A stretch of 64,000 nucleotides of DNA from CAWJPY01 sp963844865. GTDB taxonomy: Bacteria > Acidobacteriota > Thermoanaerobaculia > Thermoanaerobaculales > Sulfomarinibacteraceae. The notes below the pieces were generated by a model. That model saw only the letters and a list, made by a program, of their open reading frames with translations. It had not been told where the DNA came from and did no database searches. The translations under genes were made by a program, and so were the position numbers. Below are positions 53,357 through 62,863 of this stretch, in pieces (within the stretch, counting starts at the first letter, position 1; each line of letters begins with the position of its first letter). The stretch is taken from positions 78,296 to 142,295 of the forward strand of contig CAWJPY010000014.1 in NCBI GenBank assembly GCA_963844865.1, given 5' to 3'.

Positions 53357-55623
53357 TCACCTCTGATACCAGCGCTTGCGCTCCAGCATCAGCGGGCCGC
53401 TCACGTCGCCGAGGTGGCCCCGGTGGCCGGAGGTGTCCACCGCCTCGACCCAGAACACCACCCTCCCGTTGCCGTGCATCTCCGGCGGAATGCGCAGCGC
53501 ATAGAGGTCCCCACCCGTCGCGTCCAGGGACAGCTCCCGGTACGTCGGCTCGGACTCGGTCTTGATGTGCACCACCACGCGCTCGACCCGGAAGTCATCC
53601 GTGACGGTGATCGGTACGACCACCGTCTCGTTCTTGCGGTATCGCAGCTCGAGGTCTTCCGGGACCGACACCACGGGAGGATGCGCATCCAGCCTGCCGA
53701 GCTCGGCCCGGAGCTCGCGGCGGACGGCGTCGAGTCGCGCGCCGTGCGCGCCGTCCGCCGTGCTCTCGGCCAGCAGCTCCAGGCCCGCGTCGGGCCGCCC
53801 TTCGCGCCCCTGCGCGAGGGCGCGATCCAGAACCTCCTCGAGCTTCCGGTCGCGCTCCTGCTCGCGCGTCCAGGCCGCGATCCGATCGGCCAGTCCCTCC
53901 CGCTGAGGCCACGCACGCCGAAGGGGCTCCGCCAGGGCGAGGGCGCCGGCGAAGTCCCCCCCCGACGCCGCCTCCGCCGCCTGGGTCTCCAGCGACGTCG
54001 CCGCCTCCTCCCGCATGCGGTAAGCCCCGCTGTAGCCGGGCAGCAACGCGATCATCTGACGCGCCGCTTCCACCACGCGCAGCAGGTCGCCCCCGCGTTG
54101 AGCGTCCCACAGCTCCCGATGCTGATCGAGGGCCGCGCGGGCGTGCTCGAGATCCTCCCGCAGATCCGGATCATCCCGCAGCTCGCCGGCGTCCAGATCC
54201 CCCGGGCGGCCACCGCCCGCCGCAGCATGGCGATGCTCCCGGCCTCCAGCCCGCCCCGAAGATCGCGGACGGCCTCGCCCCGGTCCACGCTCTCAAGCGC
54301 AGCCCTGAGCTCCTCGAGCCTGCTCGCCGCCTCCGGGGGCAGGCGGGCCAGGTCCTCCTCCGAGATCTCATCGAGCACCGACCGGGCACCGTCCCGATCG
54401 CCATCGGACAGGAGCCGCTCCGCCTCTTCCAGGCGTGGGTCAGCCGTCGGCGTCGGGGTGATCACGTCCTGGCCGAGGCGCCGGCGTGGGCACAGGGACG
54501 GTGGCCACCGCCACGGCAGATGCCACCGCCTCACGCTTCGACGACGGAGTCGACCGACTCAGCATGGCCAGGGTGGTGAGGCAACCCGCCAGCACCGCCG
54601 CCAACGACGCCGCCACCAGGATCGCGAGCCTCACGGGGGACGGCCTCCGCCAGCCGGTCTGGGTCGCCGTCCCCACCCTCCCGCCACCTCGGGCACCGAG
54701 CCCGACCCGGGGCCGCGGCCGTGGGTGGTGCACGATCCTCCCCTCGGGCGCCAATGCAGGCGCCGTTTCACGCGCCTCCCGGTCCTCCTGCGGCGCGTGC
54801 ACTCCCACTCGGTCCAGGAGCACCTCCCGCAGCTCCGACCCCAGGGGCCGCGCCGGATCGCGGCGCAGGGCGAGCGCCGCGACGGTCTCGAACTCCTCCA
54901 CGGCGCCCATGCCGAGCGAATCCAGGTGGACCACCGGCCGCGCGCTCCGACGCCTTCAACCTCCGCGCCGAGGGCGTCACAGGCCATCATGACGATGGCA
55001 TACACGTCGGCCAGCCAGAGATCGTCACGTCGCAGAACACCTCGGCCGAAGAGCTCCGGTGCGGCACACCGAGCTCCCGACGGCGGCCACATCCCCGACG
55101 GCGCACCCACCAGATAGGGCCCGGTGCGTTCCCGACACGCGCACCAACCGATCCATCACCAGGACGTTGTCGAGGGAGAGGTTGAAATGGGCGACCCCGG
55201 CCATGGCGAGCTCGTCCACCGTGTCGAGCACGCCAACGAGACCGGTACCACCAGCGACGGCGGGGCGGAGCAAGGCGCCCAGCGCCACGCCCCCGGCAAC
55301 CGGTTCGCTGACCAGGAAGGCGTCATCGTCCGGCGTGAAGCCGAAGAACGAGCTACCGCGGCAGCCCGGGAACGAGCCTCGCTGCGCCGCGCTCATCACC
55401 TGGTTGAACCGGTGAGGGTCCGCTTCCTCCGCCACCGGACCGGCGGGATGGATGAGCTGAGCTCCACCGGTCGCTCGGTGTCGGCTCCACCGCGCGCAGC
55501 ACGGTGGTCCAGACCGTAGAGCGAAGGATCCGCTCCAGCCGGTAGTCGTCCAGGACCTGTCCCGTCTGCTTGCTCCTCCGCACACCCCACCGCGTGCCGA
55601 AGCCATCGTTTCCGGACTCATCC
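53357..55623 (-). CDS. Membrane-anchored protein with kinase-like (pseudokinase) domain, arm 1 copy (frameshifted)
   Basis: Order of parts: Ser/Thr-kinase-like domain, membrane helix (LAILVAASLAAVLAGCLTTLA), charged helical region (LEEAERLLSDGDRDGARSVL), and a C-terminal beta domain (ETVVVPITVTDDFRVERVVV, RWYQR at the end). The kinase start is badly broken here but readable in arm 2; the region after the helix is readable here and broken in arm 2. HRD is replaced by His-Phe-Asn or His-Leu-Asn and no DFG is seen, so it is probably catalytically inactive. Composite length about 750 residues. Overlaps or abuts YraN, suggesting one transcription unit with glutamate-cysteine ligase upstream. Confidence 0.78.
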
Positions 55624-55684
55624 CTCTGACCACCCGAGCCCCGATTCGGACGGTGTCGCCGTCCTCCGAGTGTCGCTTCCTTTT

Positions 55685-56300
55685 TCAATCGATGATAGTC
55701 GATCCGACCGGCCTACGGTTACCTTGGAGGGACGCGCGGCGGCCTGACGCGGCGAAGGAGCGGGCCGGGCTCTCTGCATGGAGTTCTCGGAGCGTGTCGG
55801 CCGGCGTCCGGCGGGCGGCCGTGTCCTCCTCGAGGAAGCTTCGCGCCGCCTCCAGGTCCTTCGAACCCACGCAGCAACCGCCCAACCGCTCGGCTCCCGC
55901 ACCGCCTCCTCCCAGACCTCGCGGCCATGCGCCACAGCACGTCGTCCCCCATGCCCGGTGGTCGAGCCCGCCGCAGAGCTCCATCAGCATCGGCCCGGTG
56001 ACCGCCGAGGACGTCGATCACCTTGGCCCGCGCCCGGTCGTCGTACAGGGCCGAGGTGGTCAGCACCACCTGGGCGGCGCGGAGCCGGTCGGGGACCGCC
56101 TCCCCTGCTCGCAGCTCGAGGAAGCCGCGCGGGCGCACCTCGAAGAACAGGGTAGTCAGGTGGTAGTCGAGGTCCTCCACCGTCGGCCAGCCGTACTCCG
56201 GATGACCCTCGGAGAGCCAGCGTTCGAACGTGAAACCGGGGGTCCCGGGCTCCCAGCGATTCCCCGGGAGACGGAACAGCATCACATCCGCCGGTTTCAC
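55685..56300 (-). pseudogene. Glutamate-cysteine ligase (GCS2/EgtA-like), C-terminal half, arm 1 copy (frameshifted, truncated by the palindrome centre)
   Basis: Readable parts: DVMLFRLPGNRWEPGTPGFT, RWLSEGHPEYGWPTVEDLDY, HLTTLFFEVRPRGFLELRAG, YDDRARAKVIDVLGG and a C-terminal SFLEEDTAARRTPADTL. These match the GCS2 family of glutamate-cysteine ligases, especially EgtA-type enzymes of ergothioneine synthesis. The N-terminal ~230 residues are missing because the sequence folds back at 56239. A frameshift occurs near 55990. Upstream of the pseudokinase gene on the same strand. Confidence 0.72.
56240..56290. other. Unpaired 51-base centre of the giant palindrome
   Basis: The sole stretch between the two arms. 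Read on the minus strand it continues the glutamate-cysteine ligase frame (VMLFRLPGNRWEPGTPG), so it belongs to arm 1 and the fold-back junction is at about 56290/56291, where CCGGTTTCAC repeats arm 1 in reverse. Confidence 0.85.
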
Positions 56301-56850
56301 GTTCGAACGCTGGCTCTCCGAGGGTCATCCGGAGTACGGCTGGCCGACGGTGGAGGACCTCGACTACCGACCTGACTACCCTGTTCTTCGAGGTGCGCCC
56401 GCGCGGCTTCTTGGAGCTGCGCGCCGGGGAGGCGGTGCCGGACCGACTCCGCGCCGCCCAGGTCGTGCTGATCACCTCGGCCTGTACGACGACCGGGCGC
56501 GGGCCAAGGTGATCGACGTGCTCGGCGGTCACCGGGCCGATGCTGATGGAGCTCTGGCGGCGGGCGGCGACCACCGGCATGGGGGACGGCGTGCTGCGCG
56601 CGCTCGCGGGCGAGGTCTGGGAGGAGGCGGTGCGGGGCGCCGAGCGCGTTGGGCGGGCCCTGCGTGGTTCGGAGCGACCTCGAGGCAGGCGCGAAGCTTC
56701 CTCGAGGAATACACCGGCCGCGGCCGAACCCCGGCCGACACCCTCCAAGCGCTCCATGCCGAAAGCCCGGTCCGTTCCTTGGCGGGGCCGCTCGCGCTGG
56801 ACACCTCCCAGGGTGACGGTACGGCGTCGGGGTCGATTATCATCGAGTGA
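56291..56850 (+). pseudogene. Glutamate-cysteine ligase C-terminal half, arm 2 copy (frameshifted)
   Basis: Begins at the fold with GFTFERWLSEGHPEYGWPTV, loses frame near 56375, and ends with SFLEEYTGRGRTPADTLQAL and a stop at 56850. The last ~45 residues differ from arm 1 by many substitutions, some synonymous (for example ACG/ACC, GAG/GAA) and some not, so this patch is far more divergent than the rest of the palindrome. The MLMELWRRAATTGMGDGVL segment, lost in arm 1, is readable here in another frame. Confidence 0.7.
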
Positions 56851-56929
56851 AGAGGAAGCGACACTCGGAGGACGGCGACCCCGTCCGAATCGGGGCTCGG
56901 TCGGTGAGGAGGGATGAGTCCGGAAAACG

Positions 56930-59186
56930 ATGGCGTCGGCACGCGGTGGGGTGTGCGGAGTGAGCAAGCAGACGAGACAGGTCCTGGACGACTACCGGCT
57001 GGAGCGGATCCTGCGCTCTACGGTGTGGACCACCGTGCTGCGCGCGGTGGAGCCCGACACCGAGCGACCGGTGGTGCTCAAGCTCATCCATCCCGCCGGC
57101 CCGGTGGCGGAGGAAGCGAACCGGTCCCGGTTCAACCAGGTGATGAGCGCGGCGCAGCGAGGCTCGTTCCCGGGGCTGCCGCGGGTGCTCGACTTCGGCT
57201 TCACGCCGGACGGTGACGCCTTCCTGGTCAGCGAGCCGGTTGCCGGGGGCGTGGCGCTGGGCGCCTTGCGCTCCGCCCCGCCGTCGCTGGTGGTACCGGC
57301 TCTCGTCCGCGTGCTCGACACGGTGGACGGCTCGCCATGGCCGGGGTCGCCCATCTCAACCTCTCCCTCGACAACGTCCTGGTGATGGATCGGTCGGTGC
57401 GCGTGGTCGGGAACGGCACCGGGCCCTATCTGGTGGGTGCGCCGTCGGGGATGTGGCCGCCGTCGGGAGCTCGGTGCGCCGCACCGGAGCTCTACGGCCG
57501 AGGTGTTCTGCGACGTGACGATCTCTGGCTGGCCGACGTGTATGCCATCGTCATGATGGCCTGTGACGCCCTCGGCGCGGAGGTCGAAGGCGTGGGGAGC
57601 GCGCGGCCGGTGGTCCACCTGGATGCGCTCGGCATGGGCGCCGTGGAGGAGTTCGAGACCGTCGCGGCGCTCGCCCTGCGCCGCGATCCGGGGGCGCGGG
57701 CCGTCTCGGTGTCGGAGCTGCGGGAGGTGCTCCTGGACCGAGTGGGAGTGCACGCGCCGCAGGAGGACCGGGAGGCGCGTGAAACGGCGCGGCCATTGGC
57801 GCCCGAGGGGAGGATGGTGCACCACCCACGGCCGCGGCCACCGGGCCGGGCGCGGTGCCCGAGGTGGCGGGAGGGGTGGGGACGGCGACCCAGACCGGCT
57901 GGCGGCGGCCGTCCCCCGTGAGGCTCGCGATCCTGGTGGCGGCGTCGTTGGCGGCGGTGCTGGCGGGTTGCCTCACCACCCTGGCCATGCTGAGTCGGTC
58001 GACTCCGTCGGTGGAAGCGTGAGGCGGTGGCATCTGCCGTGGCGGTGGCCACCGTCCCTGTGCCCACGCCGGTGCCTCGCCAGGACGTAGTCACCCCGAC
58101 GCCGACGGCTGACCCACGCCTGGAAGAGGCGGAGCGGCTCCTGTCCGATGGCGATCGGGACGGTGCCCGGTGAGTGATCGATGAGATCTCGGAGGAGGCC
58201 TGGGCCGCCTGACCGGAGGCGGCGAGCAGGCTGGGGAGTTCGGGCTGCGCTTGAGAGCGTGGACCGGGGCGAGGCCGTCCGCGATCTTCGGGGCGGGCTG
58301 GAGGCCGGGAGCATCGCCATGCTGCGGCGGGCGGTGGCCGCCCTGGGGGATCTGGACGCCGGCGAGCTGCGGGATGATCCGGATCTGCGGGAGGATCTCG
58401 AGCACGCCCGCGCGGCCCTCGATCAGCATCGGGAGCTGTGGGACGCTCAACGCGGGGGCGACCTGCTCGCGTGGTGGAAGCGGCGCGTCAGATGATCGCG
58501 TTGCTGCCCGGCTACAGCGGGGCTTACCGCATGCGGGAGGAGGCGGCGACGTCGCTGGAGACCCAGGCGGCGGAGGCGGCGTGGGGGGGCTTCGCCGGCG
58601 CCCTCGCCCTGGCGGAGCCCCTTCGGCGTGCGTGGCCTCAGCGGGAGGGACTGGCCGATCGGATCGCGGCCTGGACGCGCGAGCAGGAGCGCGACCGGAA
58701 GCTCGAGGAGGTTCTGGATCGCGCCCTCGCGCGGGGCGCGAAGGGCGGCCCGACGCGGGCCTGGAGCTGCTGGCCGAGAGCACGGCGGACGGCGCGCACG
58801 GCGCGCGACTCGACGCCGTCCGCCGCGAGCTCCGGGCCGAGCTCGGCAGGCTGGATGCGCATCCTCCCGTGGTGTCGGTCCCGGAAGACCTCGAGCTGCG
58901 ATACCGCAAGAACGAGACGGTGGTCGTACCGATCGCCGTCGCGGATGACTTCCGGGTCGAGCGCGTGGTGGTGCACATCAAGACCGAGTCCGAGCCGACG
59001 TACCGGGAGCTGTCCCTGGACGCGACGGGTGGGGACCTCTATGCGCTGCGCATTCCGACGGAAATGCACGGCAACGGGAGGGTGGTGTTCTGGGTCGAGG
59101 CGGTGGACACCTCCGGCCACCGGGGCCACCTCGGCGACGTGAGCGGCCCGCTGATGCTGGAGCGCAAGCGCTGGTATCAGAGGTGA
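56930..59186 (+). pseudogene. Membrane pseudokinase, arm 2 copy (frameshifted)
   Basis: Here the N-terminal kinase-like lobe is intact: RQVLDDYRLERILRSTVWTT, PVVLKLIHPAGPVAEE (the ATP-lysine position kept), FNQVMSAAQRGSFPGLPRVL, FLVSEPVAGGVALGAL, then after a one-base break HLNLSLDNVLVMDRSVRVVG (His-Leu-Asn instead of His-Arg-Asp; Asn of the loop kept), and CAAPELYGRG (the Ala-Pro-Glu motif kept). The membrane helix follows near 57920-57990, then the frame fails between 58010 and 58260 with several in-frame stops. The C-terminal beta domain from about 58800 to 59186 is intact. GTG 56960 is an alternative start. Confidence 0.75.
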
Positions 59187-59193
59187 GGCGGGC

Positions 59194-59625
59194 GTGACGA
59201 CGTCGAGCCCGACCCGACGATCTCGGCAGCGACGGGGGCGGGAGCGGAGCGGAGCGGGTCTGGGTCGCCGAGGCGAGCTGGCCGCCCGCGTCTACCTCGT
59301 CCTGAAGGGATACCGGGTGCGCCACCGCAACTGGAGAAGCTCCGAGGGGGAGCTGGATCTGGTTGTGGAGCGCCGGGGCGAGCTGGTGTTCGTGGAGGTC
59401 AAGAGCCGGAGGAGCGGGGCCTTCGGGGGTGCCGTTGCGGCGGTGGACGACGACAAGCAACGGCGCGTCGCCAGAACCGCGGCGGCCTACCTGTCGCGGT
59501 TCAGCCTCTGGGACCGCCCCTGCCGCTTCGACGTGGTGGCCATCGAGGGTGGTCGCGGCCCCGTGTGCTGGCGGATCCGCCACCTCAGGGACGCCTTCCG
59601 GCCGGACCTCGGCCGTCGCCTGTGA
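59194..59625 (+). CDS. YraN family putative endonuclease, arm 2 copy (identical protein)
   Basis: Same 143-residue protein as at 52918-53349, residue for residue, with the same seven-base spacing from the pseudokinase gene. Identity here contrasts with the divergent patches elsewhere in the palindrome. Confidence 0.92.
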   Translation: MTTSSPTRRSRQRRGRERSGAGLGRRGELAARVYLVLKGYRVRHRNWRSSEGELDLVVERRGELVFVEVKSRRSGAFGGAVAAVDDDKQRRVARTAAAYLSRFSLWDRPCRFDVVAIEGGRGPVCWRIRHLRDAFRPDLGRRL

Positions 59626-59728
59626 GCGACGCGGTCCGACGGATCAGGTTCAGAGTGCACCGCCTCGGTGATGGCGCCCGCTCGGGCGTGCTGGTCGCGG
59701 GGGGCCGGGGGCGGCTACTATCCGGCCC

Positions 59729-60756
59729 GTGAAGACCGCGGACTTCGACTACGAGCTGCCGTCGGAACGGATCGCCCAGCGCCCGCTGGAGCGTGGCCGC
59801 TCGCGCCTCCTGGTGCTGGACCGATCAACCGGGAAGATCGAGCACCAAGCCTTCCCCCGCCTCGGTGAGCACCTCGTCCCCGGTGACCTCCTCCTGCTGA
59901 ACGACACGCGGGTGATCCCGGCGCGCCTGGAGGCCCGCCGCGGGACCGGGCGACGCTTCGAGCTCCTGCTCCTGCGCCCGGCGGAAGAAGGGTGCTGGCA
60001 GGCGCTGCTCAGACCCGGTGCGCGGGCGCGGCCCGGCGAGGAGCTCCTGCTCGCCGACGGCGGCGCAGTGGTCCCACGCCGACGCCTGGACGATGGACAG
60101 TGGCTGGTCGGCTTTTCGCCGCCACTGGACAGCGCACGCCTCGAGCGACTGGGAGGCACCCCCTGCCGCCCTACATCCGGCGACCCCACGGGCCGACGGC
60201 TGCCGACAGGGAGGACTACCAGACCGTGTACGCCAGCGAGGCAGGAGCGGCGGCCGCTCCCACGGCCGGTCTGCACTTCACCAGGGAGATTCTGGGGGAG
60301 CTGGCTGCAGAAGGGATCGAGCTGGTCTTCCTCACCCTGCACGTGGGCCTGGGGACGTTCCGGCCCGTGGCCGTGGAGGACGTCGCTGAGCACCGCATGC
60401 ACCGGGAGTGGTATCGCTTCGCGCCCGAGGCCGCCGCCGCCGTGAACGGGGCCCGGGGTGAGGGACGGCGGGTGGTGTGCGTGGGCACGACCTCGGTGCG
60501 GGCGCTGGAAGCCGCCCTGAGGGCGGGCGAGGGGCGGGTGGAGCCCGGCGACGGGTGGACCGACCTCTTCATCACACCGGGATTCTCCTTCGCCGGGACC
60601 GGCGCGATGCTGACGAACTTCCACCTGCCACGGTCCACCCTGCTCATGCTGGTGTGCGCCTTCGCGGGTCGCGAGCGGGTGCTCGCGGCGTATGGCGAGG
60701 CCGTCCGCCGGGGCTACCGCTTCTACTCCTACGGAGATGCCATGCTCATCCTGTAG
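59729..60756 (+). pseudogene. queA: QueA, arm 2 copy with one-base deletion
   Basis: Identical to the arm 1 protein up to RLERLGGTP (about residue 145), where one A of the ACACCC stretch is missing near 60161; from there the second half is readable in another frame (LPPYIRRPHGPTAADREDY to FYSYGDAMLIL). One substitution (TCG to TCA, synonymous) lies near 59826. If the palindrome is an artefact this copy is not a real gene. Confidence 0.85.
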
Positions 60757-60784
60757 AGGCCGTCGATCGACTCGGGAGTGCTCG

Positions 60785-61848
60785 TCACTGTCGAGGACCG
60801 GGTGGTGGGCCGCCGGGATGCGTGGCGAACCACGCGAACCAGCACGCGAACCGGACAGCGAGCTCGCGGCGGGCTCCCTCAGGCGCGATGACCACGGCCG
60901 TGGCGGCGGCGGCGTCGAAGTCGATGGTGATGGGGATGCCGGCCACGGAGGTGGCGAAGGACCCGCGGTCGGAACCGGTGGTCGCGGCGAGCAGCGGGAG
61001 GGCGAAGACGGCCTCCTGCCCGTGGACGCGCACCGCGAGCACCCGGTCCTTGAGGCGGAGGGCTCCCGGCGGCGGCAGCGGGCTGACGGGGAAGCGGAGC
61101 AGGTCCGACCCGAAGTAGGAGCTGTACGGGTCCCGGGCGTACTGCGAGGAGAGGCGGGCAAGGGGAGCGAGCACGCGGGTCGCCGGGTGACGGGATCGCC
61201 ACCATCCCCAGGAAGCGATGGCCACGGGGATCACGTCCAGCTCCTCCCCCGCGCCGCGGCGGGTCCGGCGATGGCCCGCGCCTGGAGCTGGTTATAGAGG
61301 CTAGCCGGCTGTCCGTCGGTGCGGCGGTCATACAGGACCAGGTTGGACTGGTAGAGGAGGCCGGAGAAGCCGAAGCGGACGGGGGTGCCGTGCCCCGGAC
61401 GCCGGGCCACCACCACCGCGTCGCAGAGAGGGTTGTAGGTGACGACGACGGGTACGCCGCCCACCGTGTCGTTCACCACCTCGTGCCAGCGCAGCAGGCG
61501 CAGGGGGTAGGCCCTGGCGTCCCCGGACACCACCACGCCGACCACCCGATCACCGTCGAGCAGGAACTTGCCGCGGCCCTCCCGGTTGCGGCGCTCCACG
61601 TCGGCCACTGACAGGAGGGCGGGCTCGTCCAGGACGGCCAGCCCGTCCCGTGGCAGCCCCGAGGGCACCAGCTCGGTGCGGGGGACGAGGCTGCTGGTCA
61701 GGTCGAAGCCGTAGCTGGCGAGAGAGCTTCCGTCGCCGTAGAGGGGTGGCGCCGCGCCCGGAGAACGGAGCTCCAGCGCCGCGACCAGTGCGCCCAAGGC
61801 AACCGCGGCGACCGCCACCCACCAGCCGCTCGCGATGAGCCGCTTCAA
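60785..61848 (-). pseudogene. DUF3179 protein, arm 2 copy (frameshifted in a G run)
   Basis: Matches 50693-51757. In the arm 1 copy a run of six G precedes AGGAGCTGGACG; here it is five, shifting the frame near 61247. Downstream the copies also differ by two missense substitutions (Thr/Ala and Phe/Ser in the AITSWGWWRFRHP segment). Confidence 0.85.
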
Positions 61849-62863
61849 CGGTGCAGGGCCACCTGGCTCGAGCGGAGCCCCTGGGCGTGGACCGTGGTGT
61901 GGGCGGTCGCCCGGCCTGCCTGCCGGGTCCCCCCACCGATGTCGCCGACCATGGTCCCCAGGAGCACCGGAGGTACACGATGCTGGCGAGGAACAGAACG
62001 CGGGCGGCGCGGTCGGTCCTGGTCCAGAGGAAGTGCCAACCCAGTGCGGCGAACCCGATGCCCAGGAGCTGGGACACCACGAGATAAAGGCGTCCGCTCC
62101 CCCCGACGCGACGGGGATTCCGACAGGGGCGGCAGGGCCGCCGCGTACAGGAACGAGATGCGGCCGGTGAGGGTGCCCTGTTCGGTCCACCGCCGGCAGC
62201 ATCCGGAAGCCGCCTCGGGCGTAGTCGGCCCGGTACAGCCACGCCAGGGCGAGAAAGTGGGGCATCTGCCAGAAGAACAGGATGCCGCCCAGCACCACCG
62301 CGCCGACGTCCAGCCGGCCCGTGGCCGCGGTCCAGCCCATCATGGGCGGGACCGCTCCGCACACCGCGCCCACCACCGTGTTGAGGGGTGTCCGCACCTT
62401 CAGGGGGGTGTAGACGAGCACGTAGAGCGGGATGACGAAGAGGGAAAGGCCGGCGGTCAGGAGGTTGGTCCCCAGGACGAGGGTGCCCAGGCCGGCGGCG
62501 ATGGAGCCCAGCCCCCACGACACGGCCTGGGCCCGGCTGACCGTGCCGTGCGGGGGAGGGGAGGCCGGTGCGCGTCCTGTGCCGTCGCCCGCCGCACTGC
62601 GGTCCAGAACTGGACACCGAGCGGCGACTGCCTCGTCCAGGTGTCGGGACCGAACGCGGACATACAACGGCCACGGCGGGGGGCGAGCGGGCCAGGCCGC
62701 ACGCCACGAGGTAGCCGGTGGCGGCGGTGAACACCACGAGCATGGCCAGCCGCGCCTTGGCGAGCTCGAGGTAGCTGGTCAGGAGCCCGCGCGCAGAGCG
62801 GACTGAAGGCGACCGGTCGGCGGGGCCGGCGAGCGTTCCGGTGGCAGTCAAGTCAGTTCTCAC
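61845..62863 (-). pseudogene. ctaB: Heme O synthase, arm 2 copy (frameshifted, scrambled patch)
   Basis: Matches 49685-50696 with breaks near 62390, 62190, 62120 and 61970. Between about 62560 and 62700 the sequence of similar length agrees poorly with arm 1 and has lost the NQVAEVDRD prenyl-diphosphate site that arm 1 keeps. Such a block is more like an unpolished read segment than evolved sequence. Confidence 0.82.

Larger units (their letters stand above)
48542..56239. repeat. Giant inverted repeat, arm 1 (about 7.7 kb)
   Basis: This segment is repeated in reverse complement at 56291-64000, with a 51-base unpaired centre. Coordinates of matching features sum to 112542 or 112543 over the outer half and drift to 112530 at the centre, so small indels concentrate near the fold. 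The pairing continues to the last base of the window and may extend beyond. Confidence 0.97.

Noticed and set aside
56240..56290. Transposon or IS with long inverted arms
   Set aside because: The arms carry housekeeping genes, there is no transposase, and no target-site duplication can be identified because arm 2 runs to the window end.
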